NCBI RefSeq assembly: GCF_000002985.6 | Contig: NC_003284.9 | Location: 15,066,001 to 15,130,000, forward strand | DNA: 64,000 nucleotides | Source of the DNA: Caenorhabditis elegans | Lineage: Eukaryota; Nematoda; Chromadorea; Rhabditida; Rhabditidae | Direction: 5' to 3' | Shown: positions 34,406 to 48,200 of the stretch, piece after piece | Numbering within the stretch: the stretch's first letter is position 1 | Layout of the letters: each line of letters begins with the position of its first letter | The notes under the pieces: generated by a model | Databases searched by the model: none | What the model was told of the DNA's origin: nothing | The model's input: the letters and a program-made list of their open reading frames with translations, nothing else | Position numbers and translations under genes: made by a program

Positions 34406-36099
34406 TTTTATTTTATTCTGAAAAATAGCAAAAATTAAATAAGGAGAAAATTTGAATGAAATGTAAAGTTGAAGTAAGAAGAAAGTGAGCAAAACGGAGG
34501 TGCTGATAAAACAAAAAGTGATTCACTTGTAGTGATGATTCAACAGTTCAAAATTGAAATCATCACTATAATTTCGAAATTTCAAGAATAAAAAAGTTAG
34601 GTTTAAAAAAACGTTTAGTATTTTTTCGCCTATTCTTACAATTAAAAGTGAACAAATATAAGTCCCAATGCAGTAATAGTCCTTCTGCTAGTGCTGAGTG
34701 GCTCATCCCGGTACCCTCCTGTTTTCAAACACTATTTCCTACTCGGTGCCATCTGCCGTCTCTCTGCCGTATCTGTTACGTTGTATGACCTCTCACCACT
34801 GCTGCCAGTTACTCACTCTTCCTCTCTTGCCAACAAGAAATCGACAAACGTAAGCAGGAATACACGCTCGCAGATGGGCGAAGAATAAACAATTTTTGTC
34901 CTTCCGTTGTTTTAATAACTTTTAAAGTATGGAATTCGGAAAATTTTAAAGCTTTTTAGGCTGAAAGTTAGCTAGGAAACTGTTCAAAATTGAAGAATAT
35001 ATGTCAATGTCAAGTAAGTTAACTTGTAAAATTTGGTTAACTCACACTTTCAAAACGAATCAATAAACACCCAAGTCACAAATAGAGAATGTTGTTTTCT
35101 ATATTTTCTACTATAGTTTTTCTTTGTCAATTGACCAAACACCACACAAATAATAGATGTTATTTTGGGGAGACATATTTCCAGTTTTTGAAACTTTAGT
35201 TTTTGATTCATAGAAGAAAAAAAATTATTTCATAGCAAGATTCAAAAAATCTTTTAACGAATGAGTTTACAGTTTTTTTGTTGAATTTAAAAATGGATTT
35301 TAATAAAATATCTGTATAGATTTTACCCACCATGACGCATTTCTTTTCAACATTAAAATTAAGACATTGGAGTAGCGCCAGTGGGTCAAGTGCTAAAAAC
35401 TACTTTAATGGTACCAAAATGACCGAATATCGTAATAAAACTTTTCAAAAACTTTTTGAAAATTTTTTATTTACTGTCAAGAAGTGACAATTACTCAGTT
35501 TTTGCCACTCACAATTTTGGAAGTCGTCCTAAAAAAAGTTTTTTCTCTAAAATTTTTATACTGTAATTTTGTTTTAATTATTTGTATTAAAACATCGTAG
35601 GAGTCGGAACATGCGGTATTGCTTTGGATTTCCTCAAAAGCTCATATTTTTTAAAAATTTCGCCAATTCTAGAAACTATCAAATTAAGAATTGGGGTATT
35701 ATGAGTTCAGTTGTGTCTTGAACCAGATAACCTATCTTCATAATTTTCCACTTTTATATGCTTTTAAAAATGTCAAAACTTGATGTAGTAGTAAACAACG
35801 TTCATTCATTATTCATAAAACAAAGGAAGTGAGCAACAAAAGTGTTCTAGCAAAATATGCATTGAGGCCATATTATTAGTAATTTTGCATAGTCGTTATT
35901 TCGAAATATATTAGTTTCTGATCTTTCTATAAATATTAAGTATGAGACTCGAGACAGGGGGGTGGGGAATTGCAATTGAAGAAGAGAGTGGATGAGAAAT
36001 TGATATGGCATGGTTGGTTCCCGGTGGATTGGAAAGAAAATTCTGATATCAAGTGATAATAATGAAATTAATAATTAATTGAAAAAAATTAAAAGGAGC
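34406..36099. other. intergenic between DHHC and second MAM gene
   Basis: Holds the DHHC promoter and the MAM-gene 3' region. A foldback fragment at 35367-35680 is the only structured part. A GC-richer patch at 34690-34880 has an open frame without recognisable protein features. Confidence 0.5.
35367..35680. repeat. foldback element, GGAGTAGCGCCAGTGGG family, copy 3 (right end lost)
   Basis: Left end TTGGAGTAGCGCCAGTGGG, then the family interior (CCAAAATGACCGAATATCGT, TTGCCACTC). The right inverted end seen in the copy at 19.2 kb is missing, so it is truncated. Confidence 0.55.
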
Positions 36100-39000
36100 T
36101 TAGCAAAGTGGTTTAGCGGTCTTCAGTGGTCCCTCGTTTTCCACGAGTCCGATTCCGTCGACGGCACAGGCTCCTTGGTTGGTTCTTGTGTTTTCACAGA
36201 TGAAAATAACCTGAATAAAATTTATTTAATATTTTGTTACCAGCGCTAAATTGGCAATTACAAACCTTATCAGTTCCCTTTGGACACTTGAAAGAAGCCG
36301 TCTTCCAAGCACGGTCGGCCACCGTCACAAACTTGTCAGAGCTGAACGGACAGTTCTCAATATTGGTGCAACATCCCTTGAGCTGAACTCCGTGAGTTCC
36401 CTCGTAATAATGGAATCGGATTCTCGATTGCTCAGTGAACGGAGCCACCGATGCTTCAAGTCCGGCCATCTCTCTTGGGAAGAGGAATGTGGCGGCATAG
36501 TACTCTCCTTCGGTACTCTCCTTGATTCCGGTGACTCTGTTCATGAATTGCCCCGTCACCACGTTGAACTTCGTGGTAAGACCACGAATCGATTGAGTGG
36601 TGTGAGCATCTTTGTAGCCGCATGTGTTTTCTGAAAGTTTAAAGTTATTGAGAAAAGTGGACGACAAAAATTTACCATTCTCAAAGTCGCATTTGGTAGC
36701 ATTACACACAACTTCAGAGAACTCAGCAGTCTTGGCTCCCTTGGCCACGACATGTCCAGATGGTAGTTTTGCGCTGAAAACCGAAGTTGTGAGGAAATAG
36801 GAAAGTTTGTAAAAATGTATAGGCTCCTATTCGAACGATTTGCAATGTTTATTATCGATTTTGGGCTCTTGAACCCAAATAAACTTTTTGTCAGCTTAAA
36901 ATTCTCAATAACGGAAAGTACTATGACTAGGGAAACTTGTTCTTCAAAGAATAATTTTGATATATCATAAATTTCCGAAAAAATTCCACTTTTACACTTT
37001 CTCCTAATTCCCACTTACGTTTTCACACTAGCGAAGACTGTCTCTTCGGTATGAGAAGTACCAACAGCAGCATTTCCATTCTCGGCTCCTTCGAAAGACC
37101 CTCCAAACTTGGACCCTGCTCCAGCTCCAGCTCCAGTCTCAGCTCCTCCTCTGAACGCCTTCTCTCCTCCTCGGAATCCATTGGCTCCAAATCTTTCAGT
37201 TGCTGACACAATTTTTCCTTCTGGTTGAGTCTTTTCGAACAGTTCTCTTCTCTTGTTCTTGGCGGCTGCTTCGATTTCTTCAGCGCGGATAGCATTTTCA
37301 TTATCCTGGTTATCTTCTTCCTCTGCTCCTTCTTCGAACTCGTTCTGGCACTCGCTTCCATTTCTGTCGTACGAGACCTCAATATCGTCAAGGATTGCAA
37401 CGTCTCCCTGATCACCAATAAAGTTGGATGCGACAAAAACGATCTGAAAAGCGAAAGTTTCAACTTGACCACATCAAGACCGTTTCGTTTTTGCCCCCTA
37501 TTATGTCTGTCCACTCACATCAACAAGAGATGTCTTTGGAAGAATGACCTCCGTAGTGCCCATTCCATCGACGTAAGGGAATTCTTGGCAGTTGATTAGT
37601 GGATTGCGTTCAGCATTTGACGGGAATGATTCACGGAGACACACTTGCAACAAGACGCTTTCGGATTGCCAGTGCTTGGCACGGACCACAATATCGCTCG
37701 ATGCACAGCCGATTGAGCAGGAAGCGAACTGAGCTTCATCAGATGGAGCAGCAGATTTAGCATATGCGATAAGATAACTGCCTTCTGGAAATGAGGATAG
37801 TTTAGTGTAGCTGCTTTTGTGTACGTAGTATGCATAGTATGCATCTACAATGGGCAATCGCAACTTTTAAGAGGATAATGAAGGCTGTTCAGACAGTAAT
37901 TAGGGGTCAGTAAACGGTATTGTAGGAAAGTTTCCTAGTAACCTAATGATGACGGTGGTCGTATTTGCTGAAGTATGAGTATTTAAAGTTCATTCGTGCT
38001 CAAATTTCAAAATAAATGTGCATTATTCATTAAGTTGAGATTTAATATTAAATCATCAATTTTTTGTTCAAAAAATATTAACAAAACTATTTGATGTATT
38101 TAAAATGAACTTAAATATTAAAACTTAAAATTTAAAACTTAAATGAACTTAAAAATGAGTCTTAAAAAATTTCAACGTTTTGTAATCGTGGACTCATCAG
38201 TAATGATTTATAAGCCGATTTGCGGGGACTGACAAGAAGAATGATCTGAGAATTATTTCAAAAACACATTCTGCGGTCCTACTACACCATAAAAATAAAG
38301 CATTTTTTGAAAAATATCGAATTTGATAGTCTAGATTTTTTTTTCAACAAAATTTGCTTTTTCCTGAAACTTTTCAATAATTTCTCTTGAATTATGAATC
38401 ACCACCCTGCGAGCAATCGCCGCGTTCCGATAACTCACCTGGTTGTGGTACTCCACGATTCTGAAGCTGAACTGGCACACCGCTGGCAATTTGCCAGTCG
38501 AGTTGATCATCTGGCGGTGGGACATTAGCCCAACAGCACGGTCGTCCGTCAAAGTTGCATGTCAGAGCGTTTCCTGAAGCGGACAAGATTAGTTTCTCCG
38601 CATTCCAAAGCTATTCGTTGAAAGTGTCCTTTTCTTGTTTCCTAGGTCAGTGGGACATCAATCTATCTTCGCTGTATCACACTGCCACGCTGCTGAATCT
38701 TGATCAGCGCGACAAAACAGAGAAACAAGCCGACAAAAAACAATGGAAGGGAAAAGCCCATTATGATAGATTAATGTTTCACCGCATTTTTGATGAGTCA
38801 GCTTAAGCTTTTTTTTGTTTCGTTCGATTCTGATAAGAAACCAGAATCGAATGGGGGAAAAAACCTTCATGTCCTTCAATTTTAATATCGAGAAAAAGGA
38901 AAGAAATATCCACACAAACCTGATCGAACCGGGCCACCACCTTCGGCATTGTATCCGTCAGCCGTGAATTCGGTGAGCGAAACCTTCTGTCCGAGAAGTC

Positions 39001-41741
39001 CTGCAAGAAGAAAAAACCTATTAAAGTGCAATCATCCGTATGTCCATATTATTACATTTCCGATAAACACCCAACAGTTTTCACTATTTCCTTTATTCTT
39101 TTCGACTCTTTTTTCGCCTGACATTTTGGCGCCCGATTTCTATCATTTCTCATCTTTTTATCCACCCCACTTCAATTTCATGTTTTCGGACATCTCGTTC
39201 CTTTTCATTTGTTGTCTGTGTGTGTTTTTTTTTCGTTCGCTTCTCACTAGTTTCTTTCAACACACGCACACACACACACACACAACCATGATAGCTTTCA
39301 CTTGACGAGAAGTGACATTAAACGTCTCTTGACGTGTTCCGAAAAGATAAATGGCGTGTGTGTATATGTGTTCGGTCAAAAGTTTCGTTTTTCAATCATA
39401 ACATGTAAAACGAAATCGAGAATGAAAAAATAATGCCGAAGTTTTTTGTCAATGAAATTGAAAGGGGTGGAAAAGAGAAATTTTAAATAAATTGTATTTC
39501 GTGAGTATAAAGCTTAAGGCTAAATTGACATTTTTAGGATTTAACTACAACATTTTTTAACACTTAAGTTGGTTTCCATAAAGGTCACTTACTGGTAGAA
39601 CAACAGATTCAATTTAAGATACATTTTTGAGTTTTTTATTTTTAGTCTTTAACAAAAATTTTTCTGTTTTCCAATTCTTTTACTAATTTGCAATATACAA
39701 AAAAGAAACAAAAATTTCTACGTAATGCAGACACTTATGATTTTAAAATTGAAAATCAAAACTACCAAAAATAATTTTAAACGAATAGTAGTACTACATC
39801 GTGAATTTTCCAAACACACTTTTACTGTCAACCAATAGATTTAAAACAGCTTCAACACAAGTTGACTCACCTTCAATTGATGATCCCTGCACACTAATTG
39901 GTTCTGTTGGCGTTTTTCCGGCGGCAGCTACACGAGCCGCCGCTGCAGCAGCTGGCTGAGGACCAGGTTGAGCCTGAGAACAACCGCAGCATTGTGGTGT
40001 GCACTGTACAAAAAACAACGGTTACAACATGAAACACACATGCAAAAAGGTTCGGGCATTTTCGTATATACTTAGACTTTTGTCAAATAGGGACACCTGT
40101 GCAAAGGACCAAAGGCGAAGAAGCAAACGAGAAAGAGACCTGTTTTGAATGAAAATTGTTGGAATAAAAAGTGTATACAAAAATTTCAAAAAGTACAATC
40201 CATCAGCGAGCACCCACATAGAGGACTATCACACCTGACTGACATCGAACAACCGACTTAAATGAAATAAAAAGGACTTTTCAAGGCATCATGCACCGCA
40301 TCCATTTCCATTCCGACTTACCGCTGCAAATTGCTGTGTTGGCGCTCCATACTGGTAGGATCGTTGCGAAGTGGGAAAGCATGCTAGAGTTCCTGCAAAA
40401 AACACAGCTTCGGTTCCCTTTTCTTTCATTTTCTAAATCTCGAAGCGTCATTCATCGTTTCAGGTTTGCCTCCCCCCTCCGTCTTTTGACCGGTTTCGAT
40501 GACGGTGTGAGAGATGGACAGCTAAGATTTCTTTAATAGCCGCCAAAGTGCGTACTACTACATCTCAAGCTTTTTGTCCGTTCCCGTCACGGCGTTTTTT
40601 TTGTTGGTATGCCTATCCCGAAAAGGCAATTTCGACGATCTACACTTTCGAAATAATATGAAATTTACTACGCCGATGTGTGTTGTAAATTGCCATTTTC
40701 TTCTTTCCGAAGTAGAGACAACAGTGAGATCAAATTTTATGGGAACGGATGTGAAAGGGCGAAAGTTTTACAGTTTTACGGACCTTTGATTCATAAGCTT
40801 TACAATTTTAGCTATGCTATAAAATATTATGACAATACACATTTTTCTATAATTATTAAATATTCTTTATTTTTGAGTTCTCTTTTAATTGTAGTAGTAG
40901 ATCACAACGTTTATTTCATTTTGTTAACTTTCTAAGGATTATTTTCTAATCTATAAAATTTCATTGTTCCAAAGAAAGGCGAATTAGCAAGAAGTCAAGA
41001 AGTCAGATTAAGAAAAAAACGGTTTCAATTTCAATTTCCACATACAGAAATTCCGGAAAATCAAACTTGCTTCACCTATTTTCTAAGGATTTCAAGACAT
41101 CCCGCTGTGCCAAAGAAAACTTTGAGATGGACAAACGAGGATAGGGTCGAAATTTGCATTAAGCGGTCAGTTTTCACATTTAATGTGACATCAAACAGAA
41201 GCTTTAGGAGAAAATGGAAATTCCGGGCATAGTAAGAATGGATTGAAAATGTATCAATCAAAAAAAAAAGAAGCTGATAGTGAAAACTTCTAAAATTCGA
41301 CAATAAAAAAGTTAAAAAGCTTTTTTTTTCATCTAGAAATTTTTCCATCGAAAATGGTGAATTTTTCTATTTTGATAGAGTTAAGGTTTTATTATAAATT
41401 GTAATACTTTGTACTTTTAGATTATATTATGAAAATTAGCAATTATTGAAATTCTGAAAATCCTAAATTTTTTTGTGATCTCGTTTAAGACAGTTCAAAA
41501 AAATTTCAACCAAAGGATGAGAACATTGATTTAAAATTTCTCAAACTTTTATGAAAAACGTTCATTAATTTTCAGCACTACTGTGTTAAGATAAGAATTT
41601 GTTCAAATACAGAAGTATATAAATTAATCTTCAATTTTGTCATTTATAGGCTTTAGAAACTAATTTTCCGTTACAATTTTAAAAAAATCAAAATGAGAAC
41701 TCACCGTGCACAAGAAGAAGCAAGATGGTAGCTGACCGCAT
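36100..41741 (-). CDS. secreted MAM-domain protein with acidic and Gly-rich linker
   Basis: Exons 41705-41741, 40322-40392, 39871-40003, 38920-39000, 38439-38573, 37519-37784, 37019-37443, 36676-36773, 36266-36630 and 36100-36210 give 573 residues. Signal peptide MRSATILLLLVHGTLA; an Ala/Pro-rich, Cys-containing lead segment follows (CTPQCCGCSQ). MAM-like domain 1 opens LTCNFDGRPCCWANV, with DWQIASG, and closes GDVAILDDIEVSYD. Then an acidic stretch (EEGAEEEDNQDNE), a Lys/Glu helix and a Gly/Ala run (GGAETGAGAGAGSKFGG). MAM-like domain 2 runs from CDFENENTCGYKD to VDGIGLVE. There is no membrane anchor, so secreted. The layout parallels the protein at 1533-3546, so the two are probable paralogues. 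Intron 1 and intron 2 upstream are long (1.3 kb and 0.3 kb), typical of regulated nematode genes. Extracellular adhesion or matrix function is inferred from MAM only. Confidence 0.88.
39261..39284. repeat. CA microsatellite
   Basis: CACACGCACACACACACACA in an intron of the second MAM gene. A second short CA run is at 44131-44144. Confidence 0.9.
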
Positions 41742-44700
41742 TCTGATGGTAGTGTGGTCGGATATAAGCCTATGAAATGAAACAGCTGAATAGAGAAAAG
41801 GTAGGATAAGGAATAGATGAGGGGATGGAAAATCGAAAAATCGAAAAGGACTGTAGAAAAATCGAGAGAAGGGCGGGACACAGAAGCGCGGCGGCGGTGG
41901 TCAGAAATGGAAGGCAGCAGACGGTTTTGAGGAAGAGAAGCCACCCGCGCACAAAACAAGGAAGGCGCGAGAGAGAGAGAAACAGGGGGTGAATAGAAAA
42001 GGCAAGAAAAGTCCGGATTGAGATAAGGATAAGTTGACAGGCTAAGGGCGGGGCTTTTCGTGTCTTTTTGTCTGCGCAAGAAGCGCCCTGGCGACTTTTG
42101 GCTGGTCTTCCAAAACGTCTCTCTCTCTTGCCTCCGCTTCTCTTCCACTTCGCTCCAATCCCCTCCCTCCTCTTACTTCTGGTCGACCTGCCTGTTCTTG
42201 TCCCCGATTCGACGGAATTGACCCGCATTTGTCAGATGGGTGACACTTCACCTTCAATTGCAAATCACACCCTTTTACAAGCCCAATTGTTACCTTTCCG
42301 CCTTTGGATGCCATTTTGAGATGGGAAAACGTGAAGCCCATTGGTCCCCCTCAAATGTAGCAGTTTCGAAACTCAGGAATGCGTGAGAAGCGGGTAATGC
42401 GGTTAGTGGGAAAGTGGGACAGACCACCCTTGAAAACCGCTACACAGATGATTGGAGGAAGTGACGAACAGATAGAAACAGTTGGGTGATATCTGATCAG
42501 CCAAAACGTATCGGTTGATAAGTAAAAGAAAGTTATGGATAAAGGCACACCCAGTAACGAAATCAAAAGCATTGTGATGATAAGGATGAAGCAAGAATTG
42601 GTGTTGATGATTATAGTCACGCACTTTTATGACGTTAAGTATTGGCACTGACATGAGAATTTCAAAAGAAAATTCGAGAATATCCGAATTTGGAATAAAT
42701 ATGCTAATCACTCTTGCGCCCTCACTGCTCCACTTTGACAGTTGATATTTTGGTTGGAATTGGCTTTATCCAATATTTTTAAACAGTGAAAAATATACAA
42801 TAGAACAATATTCAACACGTATGTATATATACTATAGAATTTTTTGATATAAGCAAAAAAGTCTGCCAAAGTCGAGCAAAGCGGGGACTTCATACTATTC
42901 TCAGATAATTTTGGCCTCTTTCTTAATTGGTTGGATTACATGTAATTTGAGTTCAATTAATACATTAATTAGTATTGTAGAAGCTGTAGCAGGCCATGAG
43001 CAGATTGTGCAACATTTTAACTGAATGCTCAATACCCGATAATATTCTCAGGATCAATTTTCTCTCCCTACGTACTACAGTTCTTGCCAACCTGAAGCAA
43101 TCCGTGGACCAATCCGCGGCTAAATGTATGCACACGTTTTTTGGCAATTAGATTTGAGCGCTCATAATTTTAAAAAAAATCGCTGATTTTTTTTGCAATA
43201 TACGATAAAAACACTGTTGAGTCACTGTAGATATATTGCTGCTTCAGGTGTATTAACCGTAAACAAAACAAATGCCTAGATCATTTTTAAATTACCGTAT
43301 ATCTTCTATTAATATGGCCTCCCTATTAGACTTGCACTCCCTATTAGTATTGCCCCCCGGAGACCTTCCGAAAATTAGTATTGCACTCTCTATTAGTCTT
43401 GCACTCTCTAATAGTCTTGCGTTAACTTTTTTGTATTGCAAACCCGTCTCGCTAATTTCAGGATTTCAACAACATTTTTTGCCTATTTTGCAACAGTTTT
43501 CACATCATTTCTACGAGATTGAAGTTTTTGAACTTATATGAAAATCAAATTTTCTGAATTTTTACATATGATTCGAGCTTTTTCAGGAAAAAACTAGTAA
43601 GCTCAAAGTCAGAAAATGTTCTGAAAATTAGTATTGCACTCCCTAATAGTCTTGCACTCCCTATTAGTATTGCAAGCGGGAAGACCATCGAAAAATAGTA
43701 TTGCAGCCATATTAATAGAAGAAATACGGTAAAGCGCTAGGCGTTACTTCGACACTCTACATACAGTCAACGGCTTGTTTTTATTTTCCTTAAAAATGAC
43801 TGTGCAGCTTTTTCAATGCGTTACGCCACCTAATATTTTTCCTGTTTCTGTGTAGTCATTAATGTATTCATTTCAAAACATCAATTATATTAATATATAA
43901 GAAAGTGAGACAAGAAAGTCACAAAACAAACAGATCAAGAAGCAGTAATGAGATGTCAATGTTGAAAATCGCCCCGCATTTCCGACGAGAAGGAAAGTTA
44001 ATGGTTCCTGGATAACACTTGTGAGAAAATAAATGAAAGAGAGAATAGATTGGGGGAGGTGGAAAACTGAGAGTTTTCCGAGTAGTGATTTCGTCGCATT
44101 TTGCGCGGCAATTAAAACTTTCAAACAAAACACACACACACACAGACGAAAGGAAGAACATTTGGAAAGTCACAAAAAATAATGGGCCCTACAATCATGA
44201 TTGTCAAACAACGGAATTGTGCGTCTGCGAGTCTTGGCTTCGACGCAACGAGCAGGATCGGGTCAGGTGCACGCAAGTGATCTGGAATTTTTGTGAGAAT
44301 TTGGTAAATATCATACAATTGTTTACTGAAAAATTCCTTGTTTTTTTAAATTTGTGTTGAAATTTTTGATATATAAAAATTATACACCAACTTCAAGAAT
44401 GCTTACTTTCTCAATATTTGAAAATGTTTGAAAATGCGCAAAATTTTGATTTTGATTTCCATACATTTCATTGAAAACATTAAAAATAGCCAAGAGTGTT
44501 CCATCACGATATTAGTTATTTTGGGTTTTATACAGTGCGCGCAAGTTCTATAGGACATTCCACAAATTTGCGGTTGTTGGTCTTCCTATAAGTTTTTAAA
44601 AAGAACAGTTGTTTTAAATGTATTCAACATGCCAAGTAACCTGTAGATCATTGACGTCATCAATATTGCTCAAAAACTATAAACATAAAAGCATAATTTC

Positions 44701-45253
44701 AAAAAAAAAATGGCAGCGCAACTTTTATAGGGCACCCCTAGAGTTTTTAAAAATTTTCGTTGAAAAGAAGTGAATTTTTTTCAGATCTCTTCTAAAATGA
44801 CTTGGTTGAAACATAAATTTGTACCGTGGCCCAAGCTTTTGATAGGTTAAGCTCATAAGTTGGCTCATTTTCAAGGGAGCCTATCTTGAGTCAACAAACT
44901 GTTTTTAAACATTTCAATACGGTTTCACCTGAAAACTAAGTTTTGGTTAGTCGTGAAATTGTTTTCAACTTAATTTATTTTTGCAAAGTTCATGTTCCAC
45001 TACAAAAGCATAGGCAAAATAAAAATATTATTTAATCGTCTAAACATCGCCTAATTCGAAAACAGGGGTGAAAATTCCAAAAACGGCATTCCATTCAAAA
45101 ACCGAACGTGCCATTCTTTTTGAGGATTATCGGTATCGGCGGATCTGAGGATTTTGACGGGTTTTTCCCATAATTTTGATTCAAATGCCAGATAACAAAA
45201 AAGTCCCTTATTGTTCTTTGAACATAACCCAAACAACGAGAAAAACAACATTT
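41742..45253. other. intergenic region with one MITE
   Basis: Upstream region of the MAM gene and downstream of the receptor gene. 41880-42320 is GC and purine-skewed (AGAGAGAGAGAAACAGG) and gives overlapping open frames on both strands without protein features. 43293-43731 is a MITE. Otherwise AT-rich and unremarkable. Confidence 0.5.
43293..43731. repeat. MITE with CCGTATATCTTCTATTAATA ends and TA duplication
   Basis: The left terminal repeat (43293-43318) and right terminal repeat (43706-43731) match with one mismatch after reversal. Both ends abut TA, as in Tc1/mariner-derived elements. The interior repeats CACTCCCTATTAGTATTGCA-like units several times. No transposase frame. Confidence 0.75.
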
Positions 45254-48200
45254 TCAAAAACGAACCGGTCGATCGGTGGGCATCAACGACATCATCAGTT
45301 CCGCATCTTTTTTCATGCGTGCACTTGAACGTTTGCGTCTGAAGAATAAAAAACCGTTATATTCAGAACGTTCATAACTTTTCGTCCACATACTTGACAC
45401 CAGCGTCGGCGTTCTCTCGATGACTATGAGCTGAACGGGTGCGCGAAGAGGCACGGGATCGAATCGTTGTCCACTGTGACCGAAGTTGGCGGCGTAGAGC
45501 AGGTGTTCGCAGAATTACAATCAATGGATTCATAACAGGATCGATGAAGGCGAGTATTCTTGCATAGTGGTACCATTTTGAAAGTTGTGCAATATCCTCT
45601 CGTTCATTAACCCAAAACACGGCAATTTCAATATATGTTTGGCCCATAACGCTCAAGAAAAATGTCACTATAGATAAGATCAGTGTATGAAAGAGTCGTT
45701 CACGTCGTTGATGCGGAGATTGAGTTCTGGAATTTAAAATTGATTAACTCAGTTCCAGAAAACAATAGGTTAACCTTAACTCATTATGTATAATATCATG
45801 CTGTCGTCGAACTTTGATATGGTAAGTAACCGTGATGACAAAAATAATTATGGAGGCGGAGAGGAATAGTATTGTGAATAGAGTATGACCCTGAAAATAT
45901 GAGAATTAAATTATTGTGGCGGAATTGCCTACAAGGGTCACATTTTGTATATACCAAGAAAACTTCTCAATGTTTTCATATAGCTGTCCAATTTATTTAA
46001 AAGAAAAATAATTTTTATTTAAAATTTGAAGTGTTGTCACCTTGCCAGAGTAAACTATTAGAAAGTATATTTTGTTCAAATAAAGCGTTTTGTAGCATAT
46101 TTTAGACATTTATTACAAAAATTTCATAATAGAATTTTGTGGAATTGAGGGTGCGGCGGACACGTTCGGGGTTCCGCGACGCACTATACATTTGCGTACA
46201 TGTGACGTTGTGAAGCCGGCGCGACGACCGCTGAGGCCGTCGCGCCGGCTTCACAACGTCACATGTACGCAAATGTATAGTGCGTCGCGGAACCCCGAAC
46301 GTGTCCGCCGCTTCCAAACAACCACCTCTTTGCACTACGTTGCGCACATACCAAACTACTCTATTCACGCCGAGCTGCGGAACTCCGAACGTGTCGGCCG
46401 CTCTAAATAACTACCTTTCGCACTTCATTGCACACACACATCGGCGAACGGTGTCGGCGTAAGCTCCGTATTTTGCGTCTCACTCATGGTAAGATTGTCA
46501 TAATTTGTAATTTAGTTTCAAGTTTTTCATAACTCTCACCCTTAACAAATATGCTCCAAATGCGTGAAATACTGCAGTCCTGTCACAATGTGATGCAATC
46601 TCTTCGTATCCCGATTCCATTGATCTGCATTCAACAAATCTAATTCTTCTACTAAGATGTGTTACTTACGCGTTACAGGATAAATTAACTCGCCCTTTTG
46701 ATAAATTTGAAAATAATGCGTCCAGGTTGTTGATAGCATTCATCTAAAATGTGAAAATGTTTTTAGTGAACTAAACTGAAAAACAGTATTACCTGCATAA
46801 TGGAAAACATCACGTGGGAGGCAATGAGAAAGATCCAAACGCACGCAAAAACCGAAACCACTGATATTTTTGACAAATGAATTGATTTTCCAGACATTGA
46901 ACGATTGATAACAACCTGAAATTTAAGGACACAGTGTGGTTTTTAATATTAATATACATACCAAAACCAATACCAACAGATGAATTAATCCAGTAAGTGA
47001 TCCGTTTTGCGCCAAGGAGTACAATGTCTCTTGCACCAAATGTTTTTTGAATTCACTGTGTGCAAACAAATGTGTTTGCAGAGTTTCAGCAATAATCAGC
47101 TCCGGCGATTTTTCCATATACTGAAATTAAATTAAAAACAGCTATACACAGCGTGATTATCCCTGTATTTCTAACTCACGTCTTCGTTGATGGGACCATA
47201 CTTATCCTGGTACAAGAGGTCGACGAAAAAGTATAAGAATGAAAACATGAAGGCAATGTTAGAACCCATAATGTTGAGAACAAATAAAATAGTGGCTGTG
47301 GAGAGCTTATTGTAAGTTTTTCCGAGTAAGAAGCATAGCAGAACCGTGTTGAAAAATATTGCAGTGAGAAGGCCTGCTTCTATTCGAAAACCGAAATTTG
47401 CATTCTTCGCCATTTTTCTGAAAAAATTTTTTTATTGGAATTGATGTGAAAAACGTGAAAACTGTTCCGCATGTTTGCAAACATTAAATTTCAGTTTTGA
47501 AGCATGATTTTGTTGCTAAAAGTGGGGTACCGAAATCTGGGAAATATTTTTAATTGACTCCAAATTTTCCCCTGATTCCGATTATCGATGTGAAAAAAAT
47601 ATAAAATATTCCTTGATTTTATGTTCAAGCTTGAAATCACAGATTTTCGTTTGTGCCACTGTCTCTTTTTTCAAATGCTCGCCCAAATAAACTCGCATTG
47701 GTGCGCGCTTGCACCGTTTGATTTTCTTATTTGATTTTATTTATTTTCGCCGAATTCAAATTTTCTTCACCAGTTTTATTCTTTTTTTTTTTTAAATTAG
47801 TTTTCAGATCAAAACCGATAAAAAATCGACAAAAATGACTGAAACTGGTTAGAAAAAATTGAATTCGGGAAAAATAAATAAAATAAAAGAAGAACATCAA
47901 ACGATGCAAGCGCGCTACAATGCGAAATTATTTGGGCGCGCATTTGAAAAAAGAGTCCGGGGCACAAATGAAGTTCGTGATTTCAAGCTTAAATAACAAA
48001 TCAGGATTTTTTTTGGATTTTTTTCACATCGATATTCGGAATCAGGGGAAAATTTGGAGTCAATTAAAAATTATTTTAAAAGAGTAGGTAAAACATTTGT
48101 GTAAGGGTTATCTTCACAGTGTGCACAGGTTCCATATGACCTTCTCAAATTTTGGTAAAAGTAAAACCAAAGTTTGCTGGAAATCTTATTTACATGAACT

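Noticed and set aside
37023..37514. 163-codon minus-strand frame overlapping the MAM gene
   Set aside because: Same strand but wrong frame of a well-supported exon with matching splice phase; a shadow.
39261..39284. CRISPR-like short repeats
   Set aside because: Simple CA microsatellite in a eukaryotic intron, without spacers.
41660..42341. Overlapping open frames on both strands
   Set aside because: They come from a GC and purine-skewed stretch (GAGAGAGAGA). No domain, signal or splice structure, and three frames are open at once.
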